DNA from: an uncultured Eubacteriales bacterium
GTDB lineage: Bacteria > Bacillota > Clostridia > Christensenellales > UMGS416
Direction: 5' to 3'
Assembly: GCA_900542005.1 (NCBI GenBank)
Contig: UQLW01000046.1
Span: 1 to 20,701 of the forward strand
Length of the DNA: 20,701 nt
Shown here piece after piece: positions 1-8,136 of this stretch. How positions within the stretch are numbered: position 1 is the stretch's first letter; each line of letters starts with the position of its first letter. Under the pieces are notes generated by a model. The model did not search any database. It saw only the letters and a list, made by a program, of their open reading frames with translations, and was not told where the DNA came from. A program made the position numbers and the translations under genes.

Positions 1-365
1 CCAGCCGGCCGCTGGCCGTCGCGGAAGCCACCGCGTTGGCCGTCACGGGGCGGACGGTCGCCCGTGCGCTGCTGGCCTTCACGGGGCGCAGGGCGCGGGC
101 CGCGGTTCTCCCGGAAGGGATAATTGGCGTTCCCGGCCGGCGCCGCCGGCTCCTGCCGCACGGGCTCCGCGGAAGCCGCCTCCGGCGCAGCGGCCATGGC
201 CGCCTCCCGCTCCTTCTGTAAATTTGCTTTTATCTGGCCTTCCACATCCCGCAGATGGGACATATGGCCCTGCAGCTGCTTTCGGGATTCGCGGATCCGA
301 ACCAAAAGCTCATTGGTGGATGCTGCCAGCTCCCCAGTAGTTGTGTGCACATTCATTTTGCTCAT
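1..365 (-). CDS. infB: Translation initiation factor IF-2, N-terminal part (runs off left edge)
   Basis: Only about 121 N-terminal codons are visible. The assignment rests mainly on position: last gene of the rimP-nusA-rnpM-ylxQ cluster, 25 nt after ylxQ. The GTPase domains lie outside the window. The visible protein starts MSKMNVHTTTGELAAS, has a short helical stretch (about residues 15-55, with ELLVRIRESRKQLQ), then an Ala/Pro/Glu-rich linker. From about residue 85 it becomes an Arg/Gly/Gln-rich disordered segment with a recurring R-[DE]-G-Q unit. Such low-complexity N-terminal regions are usual for clostridial IF-2. The ATG at 365 is preceded by GGAAAAAAAT, a weak ribosome-binding site; a second in-frame ATG lies at 356. 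IF-2 places initiator tRNA on the 30S subunit. An unrelated basic protein cannot be excluded from this fragment alone. Confidence 0.8.
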   Translation of the reverse strand, partial: MSKMNVHTTTGELAASTNELLVRIRESRKQLQGHMSHLRDVEGQIKANLQKEREAAMAAAPEAASAEPVRQEPAAPAGNANYPFRENRGPRPAPREGQQRTGDRPPRDGQRGGFRDGQRPA

Positions 366-390
366 ATTTTTTTCCGGCACCCCCGTGCAT

Positions 391-693
391 TTATTCCGTA
401 TATTTCAAAATCATCTGCGCAAAGCCATCATCGTTTACGGCGAGTACCCTTCGGTTGGCAGCTCCCGTGATGCCCTCCAGCATACCCGCCTGGGGCAACA
501 TGATCCATGAGCAGTGATAATAATCGCACATATTCTTCACAAGCTTGCGCAGGTTATCCGAAGCCGTCGGGTCCAGCACCACAAGGCGCGCCTTGCCCGA
601 GCGGACTGCGCGTTCGCAGGCGTCGGTTCCCTGGGCGCATTTACCGGCGCGGATGGCCAGCCCCAGCGCGCCGCTAAGCCTCTGGAGGCTCAT
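391..693 (-). CDS. ylxQ: L7Ae/L30e-family RNA-binding protein YlxQ
   Basis: Small protein of the ribosomal L7Ae/L30e/S12e/Gadd45 fold, thought to bind kink-turn-like RNA. Near the N-terminus it has the family stretch LGLAIRAGKCAQGTD, then a central ARLVVLDPTASDN segment and a C-terminal half resembling YlxQ of Bacillus (CDYYHCSWIM, RVLAVNDDGFA). I chose the ATG at 693, giving 100 residues, because it leaves about ten residues before LGLA as in known YlxQ proteins. An upstream ATG at 723 would add ten residues and has a GAGGCCGGGG sequence before it, so it remains possible. The reading frame overlaps the end of rnpM by 20 nt (50 nt with the longer start), which suggests translational coupling. 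Its exact role in the nusA operon is unknown. Confidence 0.88.
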   Translation of the reverse strand: MSLQRLSGALGLAIRAGKCAQGTDACERAVRSGKARLVVLDPTASDNLRKLVKNMCDYYHCSWIMLPQAGMLEGITGAANRRVLAVNDDGFAQMILKYTE

Positions 694-961
694 AGCTTGC
701 AAGCTGCGCGCGCAGCGATTCATAAACCCCGGCCTCGATGGGCGCCTCCAGCGCCCGCTCCAGCGCCCGGCTCTTCACCGCCTTCTCCAGGCACTGGGGC
801 TTGTCGCAGCACACATAGGCGCCCCGCCCTGCCAGCTTGCCCGTCGGGTCCAGCGCTACAAGGCCGTCGGCCGCCCGGCGCACGACGCGCACCAGCTCCC
901 GTTTAGGCCGCCGCTCCCGGCAGCCCATACACATCCGCATGGGGATCTTTCTTGTCGCCAT
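674..961 (-). CDS. rnpM: RNase P modulator RnpM (YlxR family)
   Basis: A 95-residue protein of the YlxR/DUF448 family. In Bacillus subtilis the homologue binds the RNase P RNA and modulates tRNA 5' processing, hence RnpM. Diagnostic sequence is MRMCMGCRERRPKREL near the N-terminus, VRVVRR, then LDPTGKLAGRGAYVC around residues 37-51, which is the family signature, followed by a helical basic C-terminal half. The Cys pairs (CMGC at residues 11-14; CC and QC near 51-57) could bind metal, but that is inference. The ATG at 961 has an AAAGGAG ribosome-binding site, and nusA ends 10 nt upstream. It lies in the usual order nusA-rnpM-ylxQ-infB. Confidence 0.93.
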   Translation of the reverse strand: MATRKIPMRMCMGCRERRPKRELVRVVRRAADGLVALDPTGKLAGRGAYVCCDKPQCLEKAVKSRALERALEAPIEAGVYESLRAQLASYEPPEA

Positions 962-971
962 CTACGCTCCT

Positions 972-2033
972 TTATTCGTCCATCAGTTCAACCGTCTGCG
1001 ATTGGCTCTTGATATCGATCTTCCAGCCGGTCAGCTTGGCGGCGAGGCGGGCGTTCTGCCCCTCCTTGCCGATGGCCAGCGAAAGCTGATTATCCGGCAC
1101 CACAACCCGCGCCGTCTTTTCCTGCTCGTTCAGCGTCACCATGATGACCCGCGCCGGGCTCAGCGCGTTGCCGATGTATTCTGCGGGGTCGGCGCTCCAT
1201 TTGATAATATCGATCCGCTCGCCATGCAGCTCTGCCGATACGGTATCCTTCCGCGCTGAGCGCTGGCCCAGGCAGGAACCGATGGCGTCTACCTCCTCAT
1301 CCCGGGAAGCGACCGCCATTTTGGTCCGCGCGCCGGCCTCCCGGGCGATGTTCTTGATCTGTACCACGCCGGAATGGATTTCCGGCACCTCCATCTCAAA
1401 AAGGCGCTTCACCAGGCCGGGGTGGCTGCGGGATACCACGACCTGCGGGCCGCGCACCGCGCCCTTGCGCACCTCCACCACATAGACCTTCAGCCGGTCG
1501 TTCACCAGGTATTTTTCTCCGGCCATCTGCTCGGTGGGCGGGATATAGCCCTCGGTGCTGCCCAGCTCCACATAGACATTGCCCTTCTCCACGCGCTGAA
1601 CCACCGCCGAAAGGATCTCGTTCTCCTTTTCGGAGAACTCATCCATAACCTTCCCCCGCTCCGCCTCGCGGATACGCTGAACCACCACCTGCTTGGCCGT
1701 CTGGGCCGCCGTATAGCCGAAGCTGCCGATGTTGACCTGCTGCTCCAGCGTCATGCCCGGCTGCATGCGGGGATCCACCACCCTGGCGGCGGCAAGATGG
1801 ATCTGGTTTTCCTCGTTCTCCAGCTCCTCCTCGTCGGGCAGCACCAGCTGGCGGCGGAAAACCGCCACGTCGCCCTTTTCCCGGTCCACGGAAACCCGTA
1901 CGTCCTGCGCCTGGCCGAAGCTGCGCTTATAGGCGGCGGCCAGCGCCGCCTCGATGGTCACCAGCATATATTCCTTGCTGATCCCCTTTTCCTTCTCAAT
2001 GTCCTCCAGCGCCTGGATAAAATCAGCGTTCAT
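972..2033 (-). CDS. nusA: Transcription termination/antitermination factor NusA
   Basis: NusA binds RNA polymerase and nascent RNA and affects pausing, termination and antitermination. The 353 residues give the usual Bacillota layout without the C-terminal acidic repeats of E. coli: N-terminal polymerase-binding domain (about 1-125), S1 domain (about 137-202, ending QVVVSRSHPGLVKRLFE), KH1 (about 205-285) and KH2 (about 290-345). KH2 has a normal GKEG loop (322-325, followed by QNARLAAKLTGWKIDI). KH1 is unusual: the loop expected to be G-x-x-G reads GQRS at 256-259 and the residues after it also diverge, while the flanking ERIDIIKWS is normal. No frame change repairs it. The ATG has a GAAGGAGA ribosome-binding site, and rimP ends 11 nt upstream. 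Confidence 0.97.
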   Translation of the reverse strand: MNADFIQALEDIEKEKGISKEYMLVTIEAALAAAYKRSFGQAQDVRVSVDREKGDVAVFRRQLVLPDEEELENEENQIHLAAARVVDPRMQPGMTLEQQVNIGSFGYTAAQTAKQVVVQRIREAERGKVMDEFSEKENEILSAVVQRVEKGNVYVELGSTEGYIPPTEQMAGEKYLVNDRLKVYVVEVRKGAVRGPQVVVSRSHPGLVKRLFEMEVPEIHSGVVQIKNIAREAGARTKMAVASRDEEVDAIGSCLGQRSARKDTVSAELHGERIDIIKWSADPAEYIGNALSPARVIMVTLNEQEKTARVVVPDNQLSLAIGKEGQNARLAAKLTGWKIDIKSQSQTVELMDE

Positions 2034-2044
2034 GGTATCTCCTT

Positions 2045-2509
2045 CTAAAAATGCACCACATATCGAGCGAGCGCAATATTTTTCCGTTCAATCTGCCGGC
2101 TTTGCTTCCCCGAAGCCAGCTGAATTTTTTCTCCGTCAAATGCCTCCAGCACGCCGGTAAAGCGCTTTTGCTTATCGACCGGCGCAAAGAGCCTGACCTC
2201 GATCTCCGTATTGAGGGCGCGGGCAAAATCCCGGTCCGTCTTCAGCGGCCGGTCCAGCCCCGGAGAGGAAACCGAAAGGTAATCATGCCGGCCGGCAATC
2301 CGGGGATCGGCGTCAAAAAGCGGGTCCAGCAGGCGGCTGGCCGCCTCGCAGTCGTCCAGGTCTACGCCGCCCGGCTTGTCGATATATACGTTCAGGTTCC
2401 AGGCCTGTCCGTCCTTTGCAAATTCCACATCGACAAGCTCAAAGCCCAGCTCCTTCAGGGCCGGCTCTGCAATCTGCCATGCGGCCTGTACCACTTGGTT
2501 CTGTGCCAA
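2045..2509 (-). CDS. rimP: Ribosome maturation factor RimP
   Basis: RimP helps assemble the 30S subunit. The sequence follows the family from end to end: ELGFELVDVEF near the N-terminus, NVYIDKPGGVDLDDCE, DYLSVSSPGLDRPLK (the most conserved block) and an Sm-like C-terminal domain with RFTGVLEAFDGEKI. It is first in the rimP-nusA-rnpM-ylxQ-infB operon. Start choice: the GGGAGG ribosome-binding site directly abuts the ATG at 2515, leaving no spacer, whereas an in-frame TTG at 2509 has a 6-nt spacer. I therefore prefer TTG (154 residues); starting at 2515 would add only Met-Pro. A UUG start could keep expression low. Confidence 0.94.
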   Translation of the reverse strand: MAQNQVVQAAWQIAEPALKELGFELVDVEFAKDGQAWNLNVYIDKPGGVDLDDCEAASRLLDPLFDADPRIAGRHDYLSVSSPGLDRPLKTDRDFARALNTEIEVRLFAPVDKQKRFTGVLEAFDGEKIQLASGKQSRQIERKNIALARYVVHF

Positions 2510-2576
2510 AGGCATCCTCCCGCGGCGGCTATTTTTACGCCGTCTTTATGTCTGTTTAACGGTATACAACAGGAAA

Positions 2577-2593
2577 GAGTGGGAAACCCACTC
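2577..2593 (-). promoter_or_regulatory. Tight hairpin at the 5' end of the rimP operon leader
   Basis: GAGTGGG and CCCACTC form a perfect 7-bp stem closed by three bases. It begins about 16 nt after the predicted transcription start of the rimP promoter. On the minus strand it is followed by TTTCCTG, too short a U-run for a good terminator. A 5' stabilising or regulatory leader hairpin is the likelier reading. Confidence 0.5.
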
Positions 2594-2615
2594 CTTCATC
2601 TGATGTGTTTATCAA

Positions 2616-2644
2616 ATTATACCACCTGTTACGAGCGATTTCAA
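2616..2644 (-). promoter_or_regulatory. Sigma-A-type promoter of the rimP-nusA-infB operon
   Basis: On the minus strand TTGAAA (2639-2644) is followed after exactly 17 bases by TATAAT (2616-2621), close to full consensus. The predicted start is near 2609, giving a leader of about 95-100 nt before rimP. It lies in the 172-bp gap after polC, so polC and the rimP operon can be transcribed separately. No clear terminator for polC is visible in this gap. Confidence 0.85.
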
Positions 2645-2687
2645 GCGTTTCCAACGGCTATTTTCCGCTCCCGGACGCTCTTTTATC

Positions 2688-5600
2688 CTATAAATTGTCA
2701 AAGAGAGAGATCTGATTGGTCTGGTTCATGCCGTCCAGGATGCGGAACTGCTTCATGCTCTCCAGCACGGAAGAGGAAACCTTGCCCCGCTTTTTCAAAT
2801 CCTCGATGGATAAAAACCGGCCCTCCTCCCGGGCCTGTACGATCGCCTGGGCCGCGTTGGAGCCCAGCCCGGGGATAGCGTTCAGCGGCGGGCGGATCCC
2901 GGTATCGGTCATCAGAAAACGCGTCGCGTCCGATTCGTACAGGTCGATGGGATCAAAGGCAATCCCTCGGCAGAGCATTTCCCGGACAAGCTCCAGGATA
3001 ATCATCACGTTGCCATCCTTGGCCGTGGCCTCCTTGCCCATCTGCTGGATGCGGTTGATCTGTTCCTGCACCGCTTCCAGGGAGCCGCACATCACCGACG
3101 CGTCGAATTCATCGGCGCGCACCGTATAATAGGCCGTATAATAGGCCTTGGGCTGGTAGACCTTGTACCAGGCTACCCGCAGGCTCATCATGACGTAAGC
3201 CGCCGCATGCCCCTTGGGGAACATATATTTGATTTTCTTGCAGGAATCGACAAACCACTCGGGCACGTTATGCTCGGCCATGGCCGCTTCCATCTCCGGC
3301 TTCAGCCCCTTGCCCTTTCGCACGCTCTCCATGGTGTCAAAGGCCATCTTCGATTCCACGCCGTAGCGGATCAGCGCCAGCATAATGTCGTCACGGGTGG
3401 CGATGCACTCCTTCAGGGTGGTCACGCCCTCGCGCACCTTCTCCTGGGCGTTGTTCAGCCATACATCGGTGCCGTGGGAAAGCCCGGCGATACGGATCAG
3501 CTCGCTGACCGTGGTGGGATGGGTATCCTCCAGCATTTGACGGACAAAGGCCGTGCCGAACTCGGGAATGCCCAACGTGCCGGTGTTGGAGCCAATCTGC
3601 TCCGGCGTCACGCCCAGCGCCTTGGGGCTTTGGAAGAGGCTCAGCACGCCGGGATCGTCCAGCGGCCGCGTCTTGGGGTCGATGCCCGTCAGATCCTGCA
3701 GCATGCGCAGCATGGTCGGGTCATCATGGCCCAGAATATCCAGCTTCACCAGCCGGTCATGGAGGGAGTTAAAGTCAAAGTGGGTGGTGATGGTCCCGCC
3801 CTCGGCGTCATCAGCCGGATACTGGATGGGGGAAAAGTCATAGATGCTCATATCGTCCGGCACGACGATGATGCCTCCGGGGTGCTGGCCGGTGGTCCGC
3901 TTGACGCCGGTGCAGCCGGCGGTCAGCCGGTCCTCCTCGGCCCGGGGCACCACCTTATTGTGCTCGGCCAGATAGTTCTTGACATAGCCGTAGGCCGTTT
4001 TCTCGGCGATGGTGCCGATGGTGCCCGCCCGGAACACGTTGCCCTTGCCCAGCAGCACCTCTGTATAGGCGTGGGCCCGGGATTGGTATTCCCCGCCGAA
4101 ATTCAGGTCGATATCCGGCACCTTGTCGCCCTTGAAGCCCAGGAATACCTCAAAGGGGATATCATAGCCGTCCTTGACAAGCCTATGGCCGCAGCGGGGG
4201 CAGTCGGCGTCGGGCAGGTCGGGCCCGGTGGGATATTGGGCGGTATCCACCTCAAAGTTGGAATACTGGCACTGGGGGCAGCGATAGTGGGGCGGGAGGG
4301 CGTTGATCTCGGTAATCCCCGTCATGGTGGCCACCAGCGAGGAGCCCACCGAACCCCGGCTGCCCACCAGGTAGCCGTCGGACATGGACTTGGTCACCAG
4401 CCGCGAAGCGATCAGGTACAGCACGGAAAAGCCATAGCCCGTAATGGAGGCCAGCTCCTTCTCCAGCCGCTTCTCCACAATCTCCGGCAGCGGGTCGCCA
4501 TAGCGGGCCTTGGCGGTATCGTAGCTCATGCTGACCACCTCGTCCTGGGCGCCCTCGATGGTGGGGGCATAGAGCTTATAGGGGGGAAGGGGCGCCACCT
4601 CCTCCACCTGACCGGCGATGGCCTGGGGGTCGCCGATCACCACCTTATACTGATCCTCGCTGTCCAGATAATCGAATTCGTCCAGCATCTCCTGGGTGGT
4701 GCGGAAGTAAAGCGGCGCCTGGAAGTCCGCGTCGGAGAACTTTTGCCCATGCATCAGGATCCGCCGGTAATACTCGTCCTGCGGATTGAGGAAATGGACG
4801 TCGCCGGTCCCCACCACCGGCTTGCCCAGGCGCTTGCCAAGCTGCAGGATCTGGCGGTTCAGGTTGCGCAGCCCCTCCTCGTCGGCCACCTCGCCCTCCC
4901 GGATCAAAAAGGCGTTGTTCCCAATGGGCTGGATCTCCAGGTAGTCGTAAAAGGAAGCGATCCGCTCCAGCTCGTCGGGCTCGTCGCCCCGCAGCACCGC
5001 ACGGAAAAGCTCCCCCGCCTCGCAGGCGCTGCCGATGATGAGCCCTTCCCGCTTCTCGGCCAGCATGTGCTTCGGGATGCGGGGCTTGCCCCGGTAAAGA
5101 TGGTGCAGATGGGCCTCGCTGACCAGCTCGTACAGGTTGCGCAGGCCGGTATGGTTTTTCACCAGCACCACGGTATGGAAGCTCTCGCCGGCCTGCGGAT
5201 TCATCTCCAGCACCTTCTGGTTCACCAGCTCCAGCCGCTCCACGCCCTTGCCGGCCAGCTCGGCCAGCAGCTTATCCAGGATCCCGGCGCAGGTGGCGGC
5301 ATCGTCGCTGGCCCGGTGGTGGCGGATCATGGTCACGTTCAGCCGCTTGGCGATATCGTTGAGCTTATGGCTGCGCACATGGGGATACAGGCTGCGGGAG
5401 AGGGCCAGGGTGTCCAGCACCGGGTTGGCAAATTTCAGGCCGTGCATCCGGCCATAGTGGCGGATAAAGCCAATATCAAAGGCCGCGTTGTGGGCCACCA
5501 GCACGCTGTCGCCGCAGAAGGCGGCGAAATCCCGCAGCACCTGGGATACCTCCGGCGCATCGGCTACCATGGCGTCGGTGATGCCCGTCAGATGCACCAC

Positions 5601-6953
5601 CTCCGAGGGGATGGGCATCCCCGGGTTCACGAAGCTCTCGAAGGTATCCAGGATCTTCCCGTCCTGCACCCGCACCGCGCCCAGCTCCGTGATCCCGCAC
5701 TTGAACTTGTCCAGGCCGGTGGTTTCAATATCGAACACGACAAATTCCTGGTGGAAATCGCCCGCGCCGGGGCCGCGGACCACGCCGGCCCGGTCGGCCA
5801 CCATATAGGCCTCCATGCCCAGGATCAGCTTAATACCGGCCTTATGGGCCGCCTCGTAGGCGTCGGGGAAGGCCTGTACCACGCCATGGTCGGTGATGGC
5901 CAGGGCAGGATGTCCCCACTTGGCCGCCCGCTGCACCACCTCCTTGATGGGCGTCAGCCCATCCATGGAGGACATCTGGGTATGCAGGTGCAGCTCTACC
6001 CGCTTCTCCGGCGCGTTATCGGTCCGCTCCACCGGGGATACCGGCCGGATCCCTGTGGCCCGCAGCACCACCTCATGGGCGTAGCTGTCATATTGGCAAT
6101 CGCCGCCCACCCGCAGCCACTGTCCCTCCTTGATCTTGCCCGCCACGTTTTCCAGATCCTTTTCCTCCAGGAAGATTTTGCTGGAGACAGAGCCGGTATA
6201 GTCGGTCAGCGCAAAGGTAAAAAGGTACTTGCCGCTCTTAAGCTGGCGGCTTTCCCGCTTGAATACCACACCCTCCACCGCCACGCGGCCCGACTCCTCG
6301 CCCACCTCGCCGATGGGCATGGGCTCGTCGCGGATGGTGCGGCCGTAAATCAGGTCGCCCTCCTCGCGCACCGGCGCCTTGGCCGTCCGGGCGCGCCGGG
6401 CTGGCGCCGGCTTCTCCGGCTGCGCGGCCTTTTCCGCCTGCGCCTTTGGCTGCACCAGGGGCATGTCGAACATCACCTGGATAGGGCGGCCAAAGACCCC
6501 GGACAGCCGGCGGGCCAGCAGGGCGCCCAGCTGCTCGTGGTGACGGATGTGGGTCATCTCCCCTACCGAAATAACAAGGCTGTCGCCCTTATGGTGAATG
6601 CGGGCGCTCATCAGCGCCTCCATTTCGCCCACCTGGGGATCGGCTGGATGGAACTCGTCCTCCAGCGACTCCACCCACAGCGGCCAGCAGGCCGCCGCCT
6701 CCTGCAGCGTCCTGGGCTGGAGCACCTCCAGAAGGATCTCCCGCTGCTCGTAGCTTTCACAGAGCGACCGGCTTAAGGCTTCGGTCTGCCCCTGATCCAG
6801 CGGCGCAAGCGACAGCACCTGCATCATCCACAGCTGGCGCACAGGGTTGATCTTTACCTTTTTCAGCCAGCAGCTGCCGCATTTCCCCTCCGGGTCCCGG
6901 TAGCTGATATAGCTGTCCATATGCTGTAAAAGGTTCATCAACTGCTCCGACAT
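2688..6953 (-). CDS. polC: DNA polymerase III alpha subunit, PolC type
   Basis: Replicative polymerase of low-GC-type Gram-positives, with built-in proofreading. Of 1421 residues: N-terminal domain (1 to about 180); OB fold (about 220-305); PHP domain opening with ELHLHTQMSSMDG (320-332) and interrupted by a DEDDh 3'-5' exonuclease (about 402-565; D408 and E410 in FDIETTG); rest of PHP (about 590-740); polymerase palm and fingers with YLVGSRGSVGSS (861-872), a zinc site (C892, C895, C918, C921) and catalytic aspartates D947 and D949 in VPDIDLNF; helix-hairpin-helix around 1358-1372. The last eight residues, QISLFDNL, look like a sliding-clamp binding motif. The ATG at 6953 has an AAGGAGG site 9 nt away. 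Length and order match PolC rather than DnaE. Confidence 0.98.
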   Translation of the reverse strand: MSEQLMNLLQHMDSYISYRDPEGKCGSCWLKKVKINPVRQLWMMQVLSLAPLDQGQTEALSRSLCESYEQREILLEVLQPRTLQEAAACWPLWVESLEDEFHPADPQVGEMEALMSARIHHKGDSLVISVGEMTHIRHHEQLGALLARRLSGVFGRPIQVMFDMPLVQPKAQAEKAAQPEKPAPARRARTAKAPVREEGDLIYGRTIRDEPMPIGEVGEESGRVAVEGVVFKRESRQLKSGKYLFTFALTDYTGSVSSKIFLEEKDLENVAGKIKEGQWLRVGGDCQYDSYAHEVVLRATGIRPVSPVERTDNAPEKRVELHLHTQMSSMDGLTPIKEVVQRAAKWGHPALAITDHGVVQAFPDAYEAAHKAGIKLILGMEAYMVADRAGVVRGPGAGDFHQEFVVFDIETTGLDKFKCGITELGAVRVQDGKILDTFESFVNPGMPIPSEVVHLTGITDAMVADAPEVSQVLRDFAAFCGDSVLVAHNAAFDIGFIRHYGRMHGLKFANPVLDTLALSRSLYPHVRSHKLNDIAKRLNVTMIRHHRASDDAATCAGILDKLLAELAGKGVERLELVNQKVLEMNPQAGESFHTVVLVKNHTGLRNLYELVSEAHLHHLYRGKPRIPKHMLAEKREGLIIGSACEAGELFRAVLRGDEPDELERIASFYDYLEIQPIGNNAFLIREGEVADEEGLRNLNRQILQLGKRLGKPVVGTGDVHFLNPQDEYYRRILMHGQKFSDADFQAPLYFRTTQEMLDEFDYLDSEDQYKVVIGDPQAIAGQVEEVAPLPPYKLYAPTIEGAQDEVVSMSYDTAKARYGDPLPEIVEKRLEKELASITGYGFSVLYLIASRLVTKSMSDGYLVGSRGSVGSSLVATMTGITEINALPPHYRCPQCQYSNFEVDTAQYPTGPDLPDADCPRCGHRLVKDGYDIPFEVFLGFKGDKVPDIDLNFGGEYQSRAHAYTEVLLGKGNVFRAGTIGTIAEKTAYGYVKNYLAEHNKVVPRAEEDRLTAGCTGVKRTTGQHPGGIIVVPDDMSIYDFSPIQYPADDAEGGTITTHFDFNSLHDRLVKLDILGHDDPTMLRMLQDLTGIDPKTRPLDDPGVLSLFQSPKALGVTPEQIGSNTGTLGIPEFGTAFVRQMLEDTHPTTVSELIRIAGLSHGTDVWLNNAQEKVREGVTTLKECIATRDDIMLALIRYGVESKMAFDTMESVRKGKGLKPEMEAAMAEHNVPEWFVDSCKKIKYMFPKGHAAAYVMMSLRVAWYKVYQPKAYYTAYYTVRADEFDASVMCGSLEAVQEQINRIQQMGKEATAKDGNVMIILELVREMLCRGIAFDPIDLYESDATRFLMTDTGIRPPLNAIPGLGSNAAQAIVQAREEGRFLSIEDLKKRGKVSSSVLESMKQFRILDGMNQTNQISLFDNL

Positions 6954-6983
6954 GGCTGCGCGCCTCCTTCTTTCCTGCTGATT

Positions 6984-7012
6984 ACCATATCACAGCCAGC
7001 CAGGCGATTCAA
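6984..7012 (-). promoter_or_regulatory. Promoter of polC
   Basis: On the minus strand TTGAAT (7007-7012), a 17-base spacer and TATGGT (6984-6989), with a TGn extended -10 element just upstream of the -10. The predicted start near 6977 gives a short leader of about 24 nt. It is divergent to the promoter of the HD-domain gene; the -10 boxes are about 80 bp apart. Confidence 0.65.
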
Positions 7013-7044
7013 GTCTTGACAAGGGGCCTGCGGGCGATCTTTCC

Positions 7045-7074
7045 TTGCCTTTTCCGGTCACGGGGCTTTATAAT
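7045..7074 (+). promoter_or_regulatory. Promoter of the HD-domain gene
   Basis: A perfect TATAAT (7069-7074) lies 18 bases after TTGCCT (7045-7050) on the plus strand. Transcription would start near 7081, leaving about 20 nt that holds the AAAGGAGG ribosome-binding site of the gene at 7102. Confidence 0.65.
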
Positions 7075-7101
7075 AACCCCAAAGGCACAAAGGAGGGCGC
7101 T

Positions 7102-8103
7102 ATGGCCTATACCGATCTTTTTTCGTCTGAATTTCCGGATTTCCTGGCCGCGCTGTCTGAAACCGGGCCCCTGCGGCGGCTGGAGGGCGTCGGCATGCAC
7201 TGCGGCTGCGAATACACCCGTTTTGCCGCCTATCGCGGCCTGAAGCCCTATAGCCGCCTGACCCATTCCATCGGTGTGGGCCGGATCGTATGGCGCTTTA
7301 CCCACGACCCCGCCCAGGCCGCGGCAGGCCTGCTGCACGATATCGCCACCCCTGCCTTTGCCCATGTAATCGACTTTTTGCAGGGAGATTACTTAGCCCA
7401 GGAATCCACCGAGGCCCACACTGCCGACATCATCGCGTCCTCCGCCCCCATCCAGCGCATTCTCTCCGGGCTGGGCCTGAGTACTGACCAGGTATCCGAT
7501 TATCACCTTTATCCAGTGGCTGACAATGACATGCCCCGGCTTTCCGCCGACCGGCTGGAGTATACGCTGGGCAACGCCCATCTGGTGCAGGGCGCGTCCC
7601 TTGGGGAAATCGCCGCTCTCTATGACGACCTGCGCCTGGCCACCGGCGAGGATGGACAGCCTGAGCTGGCCTTCTCCCAGCTGGAAGCGGCCGAGGCCTT
7701 CACGCGCCGGGCCCTGGCCAACGGCTACTGGTATGTATCCGATGAAGATCGTTTTGCCATGCAGGCCCTGGCTGACCTGCTCCGGCAGGCCCTGGCCGAC
7801 GGCGTCCTGCTTCCCGATGACCTCTATACCACCGAGCCGGCTGTCATCGCAAAGCTGGAGGGCGCGCCCCAAACCCGGGCAGCCTGGCGCGCCTATCGGG
7901 GCCTAGCCGCCCTTCAACATCATGATGAACGCCCCTCCGGGCGCTATGCCGTCAGCATTCCCGCCAAGAAGCGCTATATTGACCCCCTGGTGCTGACCAC
8001 CCGCGGCCCCCGGCGCGTCTCGTCGCTCTCTCCTGCTGTGGCCGGGGAGATCCGCGCCTTCCTCCAGCTCCGCTTTGACCGTTGGCTCAGCGCGGCCCCA
8101 TAA
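7102..8103 (+). CDS. HD-domain phosphohydrolase
   Basis: A 333-residue metal-dependent hydrolase of the HD superfamily, nearest in appearance to the COG1078/dNTPase-like group. The metal ligands are visible in order: H55 in SRLTHSIGVG, H79-D80 in AAGLLHDIATPAFAH, and D150 in SADRLEYTLG; H88 is a further conserved-looking histidine. The substrate cannot be told; nucleotides (dNTPs or signalling nucleotides) are the usual ones for this group. The ATG at 7102 is chosen because AAAGGAGG lies just upstream; the frame is open back to 7045, but that part overlaps the promoter. It is the only plus-strand gene here, it stands alone, and it converges on the lipoprotein gene across a perfect palindrome. 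Confidence 0.88.
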   Translation: MAYTDLFSSEFPDFLAALSETGPLRRLEGVGMHCGCEYTRFAAYRGLKPYSRLTHSIGVGRIVWRFTHDPAQAAAGLLHDIATPAFAHVIDFLQGDYLAQESTEAHTADIIASSAPIQRILSGLGLSTDQVSDYHLYPVADNDMPRLSADRLEYTLGNAHLVQGASLGEIAALYDDLRLATGEDGQPELAFSQLEAAEAFTRRALANGYWYVSDEDRFAMQALADLLRQALADGVLLPDDLYTTEPAVIAKLEGAPQTRAAWRAYRGLAALQHHDERPSGRYAVSIPAKKRYIDPLVLTTRGPRRVSSLSPAVAGEIRAFLQLRFDRWLSAAP

Positions 8104-8136
8104 GGCCCGGCTCCCCTATACCGCGCCAAGCCATCC

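Noticed and set aside
3120..3150. Tandem 12-base repeat CGTATAATAGGC in the polC gene, which also contains TATAAT
   Set aside because: It encodes AYYTAYYTV, matching the normal conserved PolC segment around AYYxxYFTVRA, so no duplication need be invoked; the TATAAT on the plus strand has no partner gene.
3207..6776. A plus-strand open frame of 1189 codons antisense to polC
   Set aside because: It has no ribosome-binding site or family motifs and is rich in His, Leu, Gly and Gln, as expected for the reverse frame of a GC-rich gene. PolC on the other strand is certain.
7016..7021. Perfect TTGACA on the plus strand between polC and the HD gene
   Set aside because: No -10 element lies 16-18 bases downstream; the TTGCCT/TATAAT pair at 7045-7074 fits the gene start better.
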